A stretch of 6,587 nucleotides of DNA, from contig JAUXGY010000099.1 in assembly GCA_030621805.1 (NCBI GenBank), positions 1-6,587 of the forward strand. Direction: 5' to 3'. Under the pieces are notes generated by a model, which saw nothing but the letters and a program-made list of their open reading frames with translations, did not search any database and had not been told where the DNA came from. This DNA is from Kiritimatiellales bacterium. Lineage in GTDB: Bacteria > Verrucomicrobiota > Kiritimatiellia > Kiritimatiellales > Pontiellaceae. The position numbers and the translations under genes were made by a program. Below are positions 5,769-6,587 of the stretch, piece by piece; position 1 is the first letter of the stretch; each line of letters begins with the position of its first letter.

Positions 5769-6587
5769 ATGAAAGCCGTACTCCATATAGGTGCCACGCA
5801 TTCATGGGCCGATGCCTTCGGCGGCATACCCTGGGTCTTGCTTCCCGTCGCCAACCGACCGTTGCTGGACTATTGGCTGGAGTCCTGCGTAGAGCAGGGG
5901 ATCCATCGCGTTCAAATCGTGATGGGTGATGGGGCTGAACAGGTTGAGGCCTTTGTGGGCGATGGAACAAACTGGGGGCTTAAAATTCAATATGGTTTCG
6001 CCCGTCCCAACGAAAGCCCGCTGGATTATGTGCGGCATACGCACGATCCTTCGGACTTCGGCCTTCTGTTTCTCGGCGGTCCTGTCTTCCTCCGGCGCCG
6101 GCAAGCCTTCCGGGCATCCGGCTTTCAGTCGCTCGAGGCCTGCCGCTTTAATCAGGGCGATGATACGCTCTTCCTTTTTGCAAAAACCCCAAAGGAACTA
6201 AAAGCCCTGCTCGACGGAAATTCGGGTTCGGCGCGGGGGCTGGAACAGATCCATGTCCAGCCCTTTCCAATGGATAGTGTTGCCGCCTACTATGAACTTA
6301 ATATGAAAATGGTGCGCGGTGAATTTTTACGCTATCTCACCGCTGGTTACGGGACAGCGGACGGTAGTTCGGTCGGCTACAACGTGCTGACACCGCCCTC
6401 GGCCCTTCTGCACGCACCCATCATGGTCGGTAACGATTGTCGGATGGGAATCATGTCAACCATCGGGCCAAACGTGGTCATTGCGGACCATGTCATCGTC
6501 GACTCCCGTACCGAAATCTCCAACAGCATCATTCTGCAAGACACCTATATTGGCCAAAATCTGGAGATCCGTCGCAAGATTGTCGTC
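5769..6587 (+). CDS. Nucleotidyltransferase-fold protein with left-handed beta-helix tail, 3'-truncated; catalytic motifs degenerate
   Basis: A frame open from ATG 5769 to the window end (273 codons, no stop). The N-terminal part (about 1-185) resembles sugar-nucleotide pyrophosphorylases: MKAVLHIGA strand, LLPVANRPLLDYWLE (24-38), the GIHRVQIV helix-strand unit, and YYELNMKMVRGE (174-185). From about residue 215 hexapeptide-type repeats begin (IMVGNDCRMG, IGPNVVIADHVIVDS, IGQNLEI), typical of a left-handed beta-helix. The family's glycine-rich GGxGTRLxP loop is replaced by GATHSWADAFGG. The usual Pro-Lys-Pro reads PWV (21-23), and the metal-binding Gly-Asp is LGGP (102-105). Activity is therefore doubtful and a binding or scaffold role is possible. 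It follows the STAS gene by 7 nt without a clear ribosome site, suggesting coupled translation. A link to glycan precursor supply is inferred from the neighbouring sugar transferase. An acyltransferase-like role for the tail cannot be excluded. Confidence 0.82.
   Translation, partial: MKAVLHIGATHSWADAFGGIPWVLLPVANRPLLDYWLESCVEQGIHRVQIVMGDGAEQVEAFVGDGTNWGLKIQYGFARPNESPLDYVRHTHDPSDFGLLFLGGPVFLRRRQAFRASGFQSLEACRFNQGDDTLFLFAKTPKELKALLDGNSGSARGLEQIHVQPFPMDSVAAYYELNMKMVRGEFLRYLTAGYGTADGSSVGYNVLTPPSALLHAPIMVGNDCRMGIMSTIGPNVVIADHVIVDSRTEISNSIILQDTYIGQNLEIRRKIVV

Noticed and set aside
5926..6201. Forward frame of 91 codons inside the nucleotidyltransferase-like gene
   Set aside because: It is out of frame with a longer open frame carrying recognisable family motifs and running to the window end; it has no ribosome site.

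Overview
The window is a stretch of an ordinary bacterial chromosome with a single coding direction (+) and about 95% coding density. Proteins are Gram-negative-like: a SecD-SecF fusion, a CDF metal exporter, and a partner-switch signalling operon tied to a membrane sugar transferase. The mix (fused SecDF, Shine-Dalgarno use at most genes, moderate GC) would fit the PVC group, perhaps Kiritimatiellota/Verrucomicrobiota, but that is a guess. No RNA genes, mobile elements, CRISPR arrays or attachment sites were seen.

Region 1 (1-1269) is the 3' part of secDF, the Sec translocon accessory protein. It ends in two back-to-back hairpins, the second of which is a strong intrinsic terminator (1298-1331). 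Region 2 (about 1335-2585) is a cation diffusion facilitator with an unusually long double C-terminal domain and an atypical Asn/Asp-Asn/Asp metal site. It begins directly after the terminator.

Region 3 (2675-6587, running off the end) reads as one operon with gaps of 1-10 nt: (i) an Hpt phosphotransfer protein; (ii) a three-domain protein with receiver, PP2C phosphatase and RsbW-like kinase domains; (iii) a polyprenyl-phosphate sugar-1-phosphate transferase; (iv) a STAS anti-sigma-factor antagonist; (v) a nucleotidyltransferase-fold protein with a left-handed beta-helix tail, whose catalytic residues appear to be missing.

Genes i, ii and iv have the same order and domain make-up as the HptB-HsbR-HsbA cascade of Pseudomonas aeruginosa. 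Here an initiating glycan enzyme is inserted between switch and antagonist, and a pseudo-nucleotidyltransferase follows. My reading (inference) is that a phosphorelay sets the phosphorylation state of the STAS protein, and that this output controls surface polysaccharide or glycoconjugate synthesis, either through an anti-sigma factor or by direct binding to the glycan proteins. No histidine kinase, sigma factor or anti-sigma factor lies in the window.
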